A DNA stretch of 64,000 nt from Geothrix sp. (GTDB lineage: Bacteria > Acidobacteriota > Holophagae > Holophagales > Holophagaceae): NCBI GenBank assembly GCA_030681515.1, contig JAUXSE010000045.1, forward strand, positions 57,766 through 121,765. Reading direction: 5' to 3'. Positions 50,301 to 58,600 of this stretch are shown piece by piece (position 1 is the stretch's first letter; each line of letters starts with the position of its first letter). Below the pieces are notes generated by a model, which searched no databases, was not told the DNA's origin, and saw only the letters and a program-made list of their open reading frames with translations. The position numbers and the translations under genes are program-made.

Positions 50301-50539
50301 CGGTCCTGCTCGTCATGGCGGGCTGGGTGGCCTTCCGCATCGTGCAGTTGGAACAGGATCCCCTCCTCTGCCTGATGGAAGGCACCGTGGCTGGCGAAGT
50401 GCAGCTCAGCCTGGGCCTGGTGGAAAACGGCCTCCGCTTCGTGCTGGTGCCGCTGCTGCTCCTCCTCGCGACCCTGAACCCCTCCTTCGGCGGACTGGTG
50501 CTGCAGGTGTTCAATCCGCTCATGCACCTGATGAAGTGA
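47321..50539 (+). CDS. Large membrane protein of unknown function (1072 residues)
   Basis: An N-terminal span (LTLGVGLTALVTLVPGLGIG) is followed by about 530 predicted extracytoplasmic residues whose patterns (FIVGESQSLGLNREAMRQAL, ITIIGPQFSGSLASLGAAL, ILSLARRGYTHIGISASDPQDLIFLAERI) look like a Rossmann-type periplasmic-binding fold, then by about ten membrane spans between residues 560 and 1070 with a soluble loop of about 170 residues before the last three. No family recognised. TTG start with GGAG 6 bases upstream. It is probably co-transcribed with the sigma-54 activator and could sense a signal for it. Confidence 0.72.
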   Translation: MSKVFSPLTLGVGLTALVTLVPGLGIGSKVGKDPAGTTKAVSEAKRAPRAEAVEGLLDQCLAERPKGGASVLRVTILTLPDPQRTHMALWFDLRLNAVQRAFKEYDFLPRAFFLPWDAKSREDTGPGVSSGYPDPSPGLIWFARERQASDPPGGPAAYHALFIVGESQSLGLNREAMRQALRLADKVRGPGEGPPITIIGPQFSGSLASLGAALADHFQGPAAPPIRIQGTTTLGGSAAETLRATAGGVPASRLSISGWICNLSGPSKDQLLSWYRKEAGWPTEASKVAVFTESNTAYSPGSNPGSNSGGPVTQILFPMGLSRLRAERRAMEHNLAKGGGAKELVLPSTLLGLSEDDARRVVDTVPQYSADTLRNTELTLAGTILSLARRGYTHIGISASDPQDLIFLAERIRAYHPSCTLFTTSGNHVLFAHPNLSAAMDGMVLVGGYPLTDAMRVVSLLKGELESPVRFTSEGEYAAYYATLLALDLPRAKDPARRFWGKQGFISIVKGGSIWPLRHGGLEVAAAPGAPGWDHQVEALYVEGAKQSSDMAEYVLSRLRQLSLLLLLLGGASCWMFLKPILEVGTAHPPEPSLRPYGGLAAGALLAMATVSLLGVGYLLPLSVLKGSPWGDTFLWISLVAWAGLIFITGRALGGRWGWGVTLPLLALALLPAFAVGVWGRTHFLVFIPGYLRFTSPGRGVSLIPTMVLLTASLALLLRTWFDVRRQEHPAFWPSPFGLSAAHGQHLRHFRGLRAKWWIYLLVGILLAFQWALPGGLLRPLMEVPGVTAIVVGVGGCVFVSSLFLFWQLQRGWQELKRILEELDFASYRAAFAEAGKLMHWNAMRALGRGLKTHRSSLRGRQILEDQRGWITEIEPKYGSCLSSLEREEATVPRGRKATSEFARWLFRFKVAGWMSACGDDLKAACDRQPAEAAFHQEAVDLFSALRAITFIRQAFLVARYLLIGSLGSMLLLVLAVAAFDFQPKAEVLTVLGAVLLVMAGWVAFRIVQLEQDPLLCLMEGTVAGEVQLSLGLVENGLRFVLVPLLLLLATLNPSFGGLVLQVFNPLMHLMK

Positions 50540-50581
50540 TACCGGTTCGCGTTCAAGCATGAAGGATCCACCACGGAACCC

Positions 50582-50670
50582 TGGGCCCGGATGGACCCAC
50601 CATGGGTCATCCCGGGGAACATCTTTATCGCCAAATGGATCCATCCAGGATGGGCCCCGGGGGTTGGGTC
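50582..50670 (+). promoter_or_regulatory. Enhancer sites (TGGGTC family), second module
   Basis: TGGGCC, 6 bases, GACCCA-CCA-TGGGTC (perfect dyad, 50594-50608), 56 bases, TGGGTC (50665-50670), then 77 bases to the -24 element at 50748. The dyad core matches the module at 45970-46058 at 23 of 27 positions with the same spacing throughout. The region also carries a partial hairpin, which may add termination for the preceding gene. Confidence 0.75.
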
Positions 50671-50747
50671 AATGATTCTCTATTTGTATATTTAGCCTTA
50701 TTTTTCCATCTTGTGAATAGGCAACAGCTTGGCTTGGGTTGGCATAG

Positions 50748-50764
50748 TTGGCCCATCAATTGCC
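50748..50764 (+). promoter_or_regulatory. Sigma-54 (-24/-12) promoter of the 711-residue protein gene
   Basis: TTGGCCCATCAATTGCC has GG and GC spaced by 10 bases and differs from the operon promoter at 45876 only in the spacer. It lies 55 bases upstream of the ATG at 50820. Confidence 0.8.
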
Positions 50765-50819
50765 AGTGGATTGGTGCGTCATCCCCCATCCCCTTCCTTC
50801 CACCTGCTAAGGAGCCGAC

Positions 50820-52955
50820 ATGGCGAAATCCGCCGCGAACCGGTGCGTGACCCTGGCGTTCAACGCGCCCCTCCTCGATGTCCAGAAAGAGGAACGGCGG
50901 CCTTCCACCGCCGCCTATGCCTTTTCCCCTGGAGGGCGATTCCTGGGGCAGGGTGCCGTGGATGCCAAGGGCCAGGCCTCTTTTGATGTGCATCTGGGGA
51001 ATGCCCCCACCGGCCTCCGGGTGCTGATGGGCCCCGCCACCGAAGAGAAGCTCCCCAGCCTGGAGGAACTGCTGCGTCGCGGCGCCCAGGAGCAGCATCT
51101 GCGCGTGGGGCTGGACGAGGCCCGGTTGAGGGTGGACTTTCCCGTCCACCCCGATATCTGGCGGCCCTGGCTCCTGGGGCTCTGCCTGGTGAAGGGGACG
51201 CTTCAGAAGCGCATCCTCCGGGATGGCATCACGGTGGATATGCCGGTGTGCCGGGCCACGGTGGAGATCTACGAAGTGGATCCCATCTGGATCCTCATCC
51301 CCAAACTGCCCAAGGAGCTGCTGGACCGGTTCCGGGATGTGCTGGTGCGTCCCATCCCCCTGCCCGATCCCATCCTGGATTTCCCTCCGGTGACCGGACC
51401 CATTCCGATTCCCTTCCCGGGCCCCCGCCCGGGCCCGGGCCCGGATCCGGCGCCCTTCGATCTCATGGCCGCGGAAACCCACCGGGTGGACGCCGAAGCC
51501 ATCTCGGCCCTGCACGAAGCCTCCGGCTCGGCCGCGCTGCGCTTCGCGGCCCTCAGCGGCAGTGACCAGGCCTTCCGCAGGGCCCTGATTGACCATGCGG
51601 ATCTGATCCGCCCCATCCTCTGCTGGCTGCACCCCACCCTGGTCACCATGCGCCGCATCGGCACCGCCTTCACGGACGATTGCGGGCATTTCCGCGCCTA
51701 CATCTTCAAGGGCTTCGCCAACCCGGATCAGCCGGATCTCTACTTCAGGGCCACGCAGCGGATCTTCGGTTTCTTCACCGTCACCATCTACGCGCCGGTG
51801 CCCATCGCCTGCCACACCTGGTGGAATTATGTCTGCGGCACCGAGGTCAGTCTCTACACCTCCCATCCCCTGGCCATCACCTGCGCGCCCTGCCCCCCGG
51901 TGATCGCCGGCGACAACTGGGTGCTGTTCATGGCCATCGGCAACTTCCCCCTGAGCCGGATCCACGGCACGGGCCAGGCCCTGGGCGCCGCGACCTCCAC
52001 CAACCTGGGCCTCACCGATGGCGAGGCGCCCTGGGGTGGCCTGCTGCGGCCCCGCCTCGAATTCGATAATTCCCTGCGGGACAGCCTCGGGGTGAAGTAC
52101 TACCGGCTCTCCTGGAAACGGGACGCGGAACCGGATACGGCCTACAAGCCGATGATCGGATCCATCAGCCGCCACTACGCGCACATGCTCGGCACGGACC
52201 TGGTGCTGGATGCCTATCCCCTGGGCCCCACGACCCAGGGAACCGAGGGCAACCTCTTCGAGATCCCCCCCTCCATCCCGCCCCTGGGCAAATGGAGCAT
52301 TCCCGATGCGGTGGAGGACACCACCAGCGGCAAGTTCAATACCGTGGCCGCGGATGGCACGCCCGTCCTGGATGGCCAGGTGCAGATCCGGCTCGAGCTC
52401 TTCGACGCGGCCGGCGCCCCCGTGAACATCGCCGCCAAGGGCATCCGCTACTTCGTCCCCACCTCCACGGATCTCAGCGCAACCATCCACACGGTGGATG
52501 CCTCCACCCTGGGGCTGGTGGCCGGGAACACCATGGTCATCACCCTCCATGTGAACAACCAGTCCTGCGGCGCTTTCATCGCGCCCCCGGCCATCGGCGG
52601 CGCCATCGCGGATCCCTGTTGTGGCGTCCTGAAATACGGCCTGGGGGATACGGTCACACTGGCCTGGCAGGCCAGCCATCCCCATGGCCACGCCACCTAC
52701 GGTTTTGGCGTGGTGCGCGGCGTGAGCAGCGTCTACAGCAGTGGCGGGGGCGTGGGCGGCGGTTCCTTCAGCGTCACCCGCACCGTGGGCCAGCTGCTCA
52801 ATGACAACCTCCCGGCGGGTTGCGCGGCGGGCGGCTGCCCCGTGGCCGGATTCAGCGAGAACCTGCATGTGTACGCCACCGCCACCGATGGCTGGTCCCG
52901 CCAGTACCAGTACGACGCCGATTCCGTCCGGGCCTTCGTCCTGGCGCCCCAGTAG
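50820..52955 (+). CDS. Large non-secreted protein of unknown family (711 residues)
   Basis: No signal peptide or membrane span. The N-terminal 100 residues form a beta-domain like a carboxypeptidase-regulatory or transthyretin fold (AYAFSPGGRFLGQGAVDAKGQASFDVHLG). A Pro-rich linker (PIPIPFPGPRPGPGPDP) lies near residue 200, followed by a long C-terminal region rich in Cys pairs (CHTWWNYVCG, CAPCPPV, DPCCG) and Tyr/Trp. Strong ribosome site (AAGGAG, 5 bases). Driven by its own sigma-54 promoter, so it belongs to the same regulon as the lysis/lipid operon. The composition suggests a surface or particle-associated structural protein; this is a guess. Confidence 0.75.
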   Translation: MAKSAANRCVTLAFNAPLLDVQKEERRPSTAAYAFSPGGRFLGQGAVDAKGQASFDVHLGNAPTGLRVLMGPATEEKLPSLEELLRRGAQEQHLRVGLDEARLRVDFPVHPDIWRPWLLGLCLVKGTLQKRILRDGITVDMPVCRATVEIYEVDPIWILIPKLPKELLDRFRDVLVRPIPLPDPILDFPPVTGPIPIPFPGPRPGPGPDPAPFDLMAAETHRVDAEAISALHEASGSAALRFAALSGSDQAFRRALIDHADLIRPILCWLHPTLVTMRRIGTAFTDDCGHFRAYIFKGFANPDQPDLYFRATQRIFGFFTVTIYAPVPIACHTWWNYVCGTEVSLYTSHPLAITCAPCPPVIAGDNWVLFMAIGNFPLSRIHGTGQALGAATSTNLGLTDGEAPWGGLLRPRLEFDNSLRDSLGVKYYRLSWKRDAEPDTAYKPMIGSISRHYAHMLGTDLVLDAYPLGPTTQGTEGNLFEIPPSIPPLGKWSIPDAVEDTTSGKFNTVAADGTPVLDGQVQIRLELFDAAGAPVNIAAKGIRYFVPTSTDLSATIHTVDASTLGLVAGNTMVITLHVNNQSCGAFIAPPAIGGAIADPCCGVLKYGLGDTVTLAWQASHPHGHATYGFGVVRGVSSVYSSGGGVGGGSFSVTRTVGQLLNDNLPAGCAAGGCPVAGFSENLHVYATATDGWSRQYQYDADSVRAFVLAPQ

Positions 52956-53278
52956 ATGTCGTTGCCAACGAGGTTGTTCAGCCTTGTGATTGGGGTCAGG
53001 CTCCCCAACCACCCGATCCTAACTCTATGAGTGGTACAGAATTTGGGGTCAGGCCAGCTGGTTCTCGATGGAGTTTCTGGATGACTTGGAACAGCACTAT
53101 AAAACAAAACACGCCAAGCAAAATAACGATGCTGCACCAACCATCCATATTGCCAAGTGCATTTTGTATTTTTTGATCAGCGCTTTAAGGATGTCATCTG
53201 AATACATAGTCGGTCCTGAAAAAGCCACTCAGGACATTGGCGCCGCCCCTCGTGCAGGATCCTGCACCGGCACCTACA

Positions 53279-54628
53279 TCACGCAGCACATTCTCCTGGG
53301 GCCCAGGACCGCCGTAGGTGGGTCAGGGCGGGTATCCACCAAGTCCAAATTCGTACAAAAAGTCGCCTGAGGTGGGCGAGGATCTTCCTCAGGTTGTGGC
53401 CCACGGCGCAGAGGACGGCGTTCTGGGCGTCTCCGAGCACGCCCTTCAGCCAGTTCCGCCCCAGCTTGCCATCTGCTTTCTGATGTCCGATTTCGGGCTC
53501 GATGCTTGATCTGCGCTTCATCTCCTTCTTCATCGCCTTGCTGATGCCCTTCCGGCTTCCAGCGATGATCACGCGACAGCTCTCTGGATCCACGCCGTGG
53601 CCCTTGTAGCCCCGGTCCACGTGGCACCGTTTTGGCATCACACCCGTGAGCTGCGCGACCTGCTCCAGTTGCTCCTCCAGCGTGTGGCCGTCGTACGGGT
53701 TGCCCGGCAGAGACTTCGCTCCGAGCGCAAACCCGCCCCACGCTGTCGTTGCCTGGCTGGTCTTCACTCCGAACTCGTACGGCTTGTGGGCCTTCCCTTT
53801 TGCGATGCACTCCACTTCCGGCGCGTGCATCGAGTAGACCTTGCCCTTGGTCTTCTTCTCCTGCGTCAACACCAACTCAGCGAGGATCAGCGTGTCCTTG
53901 TGCTGCTCCCAGGCTTCGTCGCTCATCTTCCGCTCCAGGTCCCGCTGAACCCGCCCTGCGTAGACCTTCAGCTTCTTCCGCTCCTTCGCTGCCCGCTTGT
54001 AATGCTTGGCCTTCTTGTAGCGCCCGTGCATCAGGAACGCCGACTTCGCCAGATCCCGGTGGCTCTGCCGCGACTTGGTCTCCGTGGCATCGGCTACGCG
54101 CAGCAGGTGATGCAGCACTTTTCGAAACAGCCTCGCATCCGTCGGAAATTCCACAGCCTTGGGTTGGACCGTCGTGTCCACCACAACCACCTGCATCTGT
54201 TTCGGTGTGACGGTCCTGGTCCGCAGCCCAGCTTCGATGGTCAGCTTCAGAAGCTGCTCCACGCCTGCTTCTCCGATGCGCTTTCGCCAACGCGAAAGCT
54301 GAGAATCGTCCACGGGCAACTCATGCAGGAAGAACTCCTCACCGCAGAAGAACTGCCAGTAGGGCCGCTCCGGCCACTCCTCCACCGCCTGCTCGTCCGA
54401 CAGCCCGAAAGTGTGCTAAAGCATCACCAGCCCCGCCATCGTTCGGATCGGGATGCCAGGGCGCCCCGTCTTCTCCGAATACAACGAGCCGAACGACTCC
54501 ACCAGCGAGCCCCAATTGATGGCCTCCGCCAGCCGGACCAACTCGTGCTCCATGTTCAACATCAGATCCAACCGGCTCGCCCCGATCAAGGGCTGCTCGT
54601 GGGTCTTCTGCTTCTCTTTTGGCCTCAT
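53279..54628 (-). mobile_element. IS5-type transposase, interrupted by an in-frame stop
   Basis: N-terminal part (54416-54628, about 70 residues with the IS5-type start NMEHELVRLAEAINWGSLVE) and the main part (53279-54385, 368 residues, DDE-type with VVVVDTTVQPKAVEFPTD, HVDRGYKGHG and the SSIEPEIGHQKAD Glu block) are in the same frame and separated only by a TAG stop within GLVML-stop-HTFGLSDEQ. The intact protein would be about 450 residues. Terminal inverted repeats could not be fixed. A 16-bp palindrome (53252-53267) and a 7-bp inverted repeat (53213-53235) lie just beyond the 3' end. Probably inactive unless the stop is read through. Confidence 0.8.
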
Positions 54629-54731
54629 CTGTACACCGGATATCCAGGGGGCGCCCCTATCAATCTGGTGTTTCAGATAGCCTATTTGTTCCCTTAAATA
54701 ATTGCTATTGTTTGGTTTGATGCTTTGTCAG

Positions 54732-54986
54732 GACCGACTGGATAACAACGCCTGCGAAGCGGTCGTAAAACGGGCCATCATGCATCGGAAGAATTCCCTG
54801 TTCTACCGCTCAGCCACAGGGGCACGGGCTGGGGACACGTTCATGTCCCTGATTCATTCGGCGGAACTCAACGGCGTCGAGCCCTTTGAATACCTGATCG
54901 AGTTGCTGAAGCACCCCGAGGAAGTGGAGCAGGAACCGGGCAAGTGGATGCCCTGGACCTATCCGGCGCCGGCGGACTCTGCCTGA
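54732..54986 (+). pseudogene. IS66-type transposase (TnpC), C-terminal remnant
   Basis: About 84 residues match the end of IS66 transposases: DRLDNNACEAVVKRAIMHRKNSLFYRS (the xxDNNxxE...GRKNxLF block with catalytic Glu) and SLIHSAELNGVEPFEYLIELL. The remaining 400 or so residues are absent; the IS5-type element begins just upstream on the other strand, so insertion or deletion probably removed them. Confidence 0.82.
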
Positions 54987-55083
54987 TTGGGATCCAAATC
55001 CGGGTGATTTGGCTTGAGTCGTAGCCACTCAGGTGGCCCCCAAATCGGCGATTTCAGCAGCCGTGACCCAGATCAGGCAGCCC

Positions 55084-55142
55084 TGCCGGAAACACACGAC
55101 CATCAACCTATCCGTTCACGCACCCTTGCCGGAAACACACGA
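55084..55142. repeat. Direct repeat, 16 bp, two copies
   Basis: TGCCGGAAACACACGA occurs at 55084-55099 and at 55127-55142, 43 bases apart, between the IS66 remnant and a terminator. May be part of the former insertion sequence end. Confidence 0.6.
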
Positions 55143-55170
55143 AAGAGCCCCCCAGGTTAGGGGGGCTCTT
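55143..55170. terminator. Strong bidirectional hairpin terminator
   Basis: AAGAGCCCCCC / GGGGGGCTCTT: perfect 11-bp stem with a 6-base loop. It separates the insertion-sequence remnants from the minus-strand small membrane gene that ends at 55212. The A/T at the stem ends fits a terminator for either direction, though the T-run is short. Confidence 0.75.
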
Positions 55171-55211
55171 GCTCAGATGGGCGTGGCTGCCAGGAATGAC
55201 CAAGCCCCCGT

Positions 55212-55580
55212 TTATTGACGCACTGGGAAATATTGCAGAGAGTTGACAATCGCAATCGAGAAAGCCAAAAAACTAACGATCCAAATCCAAAAATGCCTTC
55301 TGAACTTAAATAGCAGGTCAGTTACCTCATCATCATCAACAAAGTGATTTGGCTTTTTAAACACCCAAACCAGACTGTAAACCAAGGTTGAACCAGTAGA
55401 ATTAACAACCGAAAGTATTTCAATTGGTCGCCATAAAATTCCAACAGGAGAACCCATTTCCTTCCATCTATCTCGGTGCTTAGTGTAAATAGCTTCAATT
55501 ATTTTATCAAAGTAAACAAAGGTTGGAATTAATCCAGCCGATATGCTTATCAGCAACAATCCAAGTGAAACATATATCAT
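55212..55580 (-). CDS. Small membrane protein downstream of Rhs, possible immunity protein
   Basis: 122 residues, three membrane spans (SLGLLLISISAGLIPTFVYF; SVVNSTGSTLVYSLVWVF; FWIWIVSFLAFSIAIVNSL) with a charged loop (HRDRWKEMG) and lower-GC codon use than the chromosome. ATG at 55580 has GGAG 6 bases upstream. It starts 33 bases after the Rhs stop on the same strand, the place where cognate immunity genes of Rhs/polymorphic toxins are found. No family assignment. Confidence 0.68.
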   Translation of the reverse strand: MIYVSLGLLLISISAGLIPTFVYFDKIIEAIYTKHRDRWKEMGSPVGILWRPIEILSVVNSTGSTLVYSLVWVFKKPNHFVDDDEVTDLLFKFRRHFWIWIVSFLAFSIAIVNSLQYFPVRQ

Positions 55581-55613
55581 TGAACACTCCATTGGAAAGC
55601 CCAGATTGAGGAA

Positions 55614-58600
55614 CTAATAGCACCTTTCCAATTTTTGACCTTGATAGGTATAGCTATGTGGATTTTGATTGGGATTGGGCTTTGTTGCATCGGTAAGGTT
55701 GATCGAATAGCCTCCTCCAGCAGTAAATCCTGGAAGAGTCCCACCCAGCTCAAAAGACTGGCTAGAGCTTGAAGTTCCTAACGCGCCCCCGAGCCCATAA
55801 CCAGCGGCTACATTTCCAGACCAACCAGAGAAATGAGACTCCAATTGTTGCGGAGTTGGAGTATTCGATTGCGTCAACCAGACAGCAGTGGCGGAAAGCG
55901 ACTTCCCTAGGAATCCTGTTCCCCCATTGAGTCCAAGATACGAAGTTCCATATCGGTCAACCGTGAGATTGACCCATCCCCCCATCCCAAAAACAAACCC
56001 TGCACTAAAACTATAACCATCAGGTGTACGGGCGCCTGTGCCAGGACAATCCTTCTTGGGCTGAGGAGATTGCGGCGTTGCAGTAGTCCCAGGTCCACCT
56101 TGACCCCCTCCACCCCCGCCTCCCGGCTGCCCCGGACCAGGAATGGGTCCGATAGAGTCTCCACCACCGCAAGATTCCTCAACCCAGTACCATATCCCAG
56201 GAACCCACGGCCCATCCCCGACCTGAGATGATTGGGACTGAACCCAGCGCCCACACATTCCGCTTGGATCAGTAGCCATAAATGGGCTTCCGCCCACATA
56301 GGCTCTCTGGTTCAACTGATTTTCATCCACTCCTTGATCCGAGTTCAAGAACCGATGCCAGGACGGGCTGTAATACCGCCCGCGCATGTAGATCAACCTC
56401 GTCGCATCGGTCTGAACATGCCCGGTGTAACCAGTCAAAGGCTGGTACCCCGATGAATAATTCGAAATATATTCACCATAAGGCCCAAAGGTCTGGGTTC
56501 CAACGATGCTGCTGCCCCGGGTGATTACTCGAGGGGTTCCAAGATGATCGTTGTGGAGTTCGTACACCCCAGTGACATCAATCTCGGCGATGGCTTCGGA
56601 TCCGAGGTAAATCACATCCCGTTTCCACCCGGAGTCGTTGTATTCGGCCAGAAGCAACCCACCCGTTGAATATGCGAATCGCCGATTGTTCGCAGACTGG
56701 GCCGCATCAATGATGTTGATCCTCAACCCCGAGGGGGCGTAGCGGTAACTCTGTATGACTCCGCTTGGTGTCGCATTTGCAGCGGCCAACCTGCCCAGGC
56801 CGTCCCAGCCGAGGGCCACGCCCTGATTGCTTCCAGTCTCCAACCCGATCTGGGTGGCCTCTCCCATGCCGTTGATCGACCACCCTGTACTGCCACCGGG
56901 AACGCCATTGGTGGGCTGGGGTCCGAACGAGAAATAATTCATCGTGGGCGGGACGCCAGCTCCTGTGGCTGAGTGGTAGATGTTGTTCCCGTATGCGTCA
57001 TGGCTATGTGTCGTATTGATCCCAAGAGCCGCCGCATTGGCGGCCAGCACGCGCCCTGAGGCATCTGGAGTGATGCTCCATTCTCCAGCAAGGGTGAGCC
57101 GCTCGGCCGTGTCGTAACCATAGGACCGAGGACCTGAAAGGGTGGTAGCCGTGGAATACTTGATGGTCCAAGTATCGAGGTGCAGCCCAAAATCTTTGGA
57201 CTTCCATTCGCTGCTAGCGCCCGAGGCGAAATTGATGGTGGAACGGTTCCCCCAGTCATCGAACCCGACATTCGAAACCAAGGGTTGACCGTTGTTCTTG
57301 ATGCCAACGATTCGGCTGTCCTGATCGTAGTCATAGGTCACCACCCGGAGGCTCGGGTAAGTAATTGAGTTCAGGCGACCAAAGGAATCGTAATCATATT
57401 GAATGGTGGGGCTAAAGCCTGGGCTGATGCCAACCGTGTTGGTCGATTCCTGCTTGAGCCGCTTCCCCTTGGCAGCGTCAGGCCAGTACTGATAGGTCTG
57501 AACAACGCTTTCCGATCCATGAGAACTGATCGCGGATTGCAGGTCGGCTCCCTGGTAGACGTAGCTAAGGGAGTCAGAACCCCCGCTGACCCGACGGAGT
57601 CGGCCAATCCCGTCGTAAAGCAGTGTGCGACTTCTCGTCGGCTGATTCGACACCACCCCTTCATTGATAAGGCATGGTTGGTTCAATCCATTGAAATTAC
57701 CAAAGGTGATGGTCCCCGTTTCGGGCTCGGATTTACTCGTCATGCGGCCAAGACCGTCGTAATTAAACAAACGATCCTGAGGGATCATGATCGAGGAGCC
57801 CGCGGGAGGAGTGATGGTGACCTTGATCTGATTCCCAGATCCATCATAGGTGGCCGTCGTGATTTCCCCCGTGGGAGCAATCTGCTTCACGACCTGTCCA
57901 AAGACATCTCGGTACTCCTTGCTGGAGATGCCTGTGCCCATGGCTGATCGTGTGATGACCGCCAGTTCATTTGAAGTAGCGTAAGCCCCAGATTCCTTGG
58001 TATACCCAATCGAAATCCCAGTGCTATTAGGGCTAAGCTGCGAGGTTACGCGGTCCAAATCGTCGTACCCCGTGGTCGATGTGCGACCGGAACCATTCCA
58101 AGTGATTTCTTTCTGTGAAACGAGACGCCCATAAATGTCATAGGTGAACTCGGTCTTTGATCCATCTGGATTGGAGCGGCTGAGTAAACGGCCAAATCCA
58201 TCCCGTCGTTCCGTGATGGTTCGGCTGTTCTGGGTGATGGTGGTTGTTTTTTCATCGGGGAACGCATAGATGATTGCGCCCACACCTGCTGTCGATTTGG
58301 TCCTGACCCGCCCACGGAGATCGAAATCCAGGGTGGTCACCAAACCCCGTGCGTTTGTGATCGATTGGGGACGACCGGCCGAGTCAAAATTGGTCTGAGA
58401 CTCAACCAGTGTGCTTCGTTGTGTAGAATCGGGATCCCAATAGCTGGTCGTCTTGGACTGAGGAAGGCCCGTTACAGGGTCGAAGCCAACACTCAGGTCG
58501 TAGGGCGCAATGCCCGAGAATCCGGGCTCATCATGGGCAACCTGCATGAAGCTGGCTCGTCCGTCAGAGTCATAGCTAAGGGCTTGGCCATCTTTCCCGG

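Noticed and set aside
48089..50644. 851-codon frame opposite the 1072-residue membrane protein gene
   Set aside because: Antisense shadow. The plus-strand frame has a ribosome site, membrane-span patterns and normal composition; the minus-strand frame is His/Gln/Gly-rich without structure.
50731..50745. TGGCTTGGGTTGGCA as a second sigma-54 promoter
   Set aside because: GG and GC are 9 bases apart instead of 10, and a better element lies 17 bases downstream.
50625..53012. 795-codon frame opposite the 711-residue protein gene
   Set aside because: Same reasoning; it also runs across the sigma-54 promoter and enhancer region.
53068..53370. 100-codon plus-strand frame at the 3' end of the IS5-type element
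   Set aside because: Crosses two inverted repeats and the transposase end, with no domain and unlikely composition; probably fortuitous.
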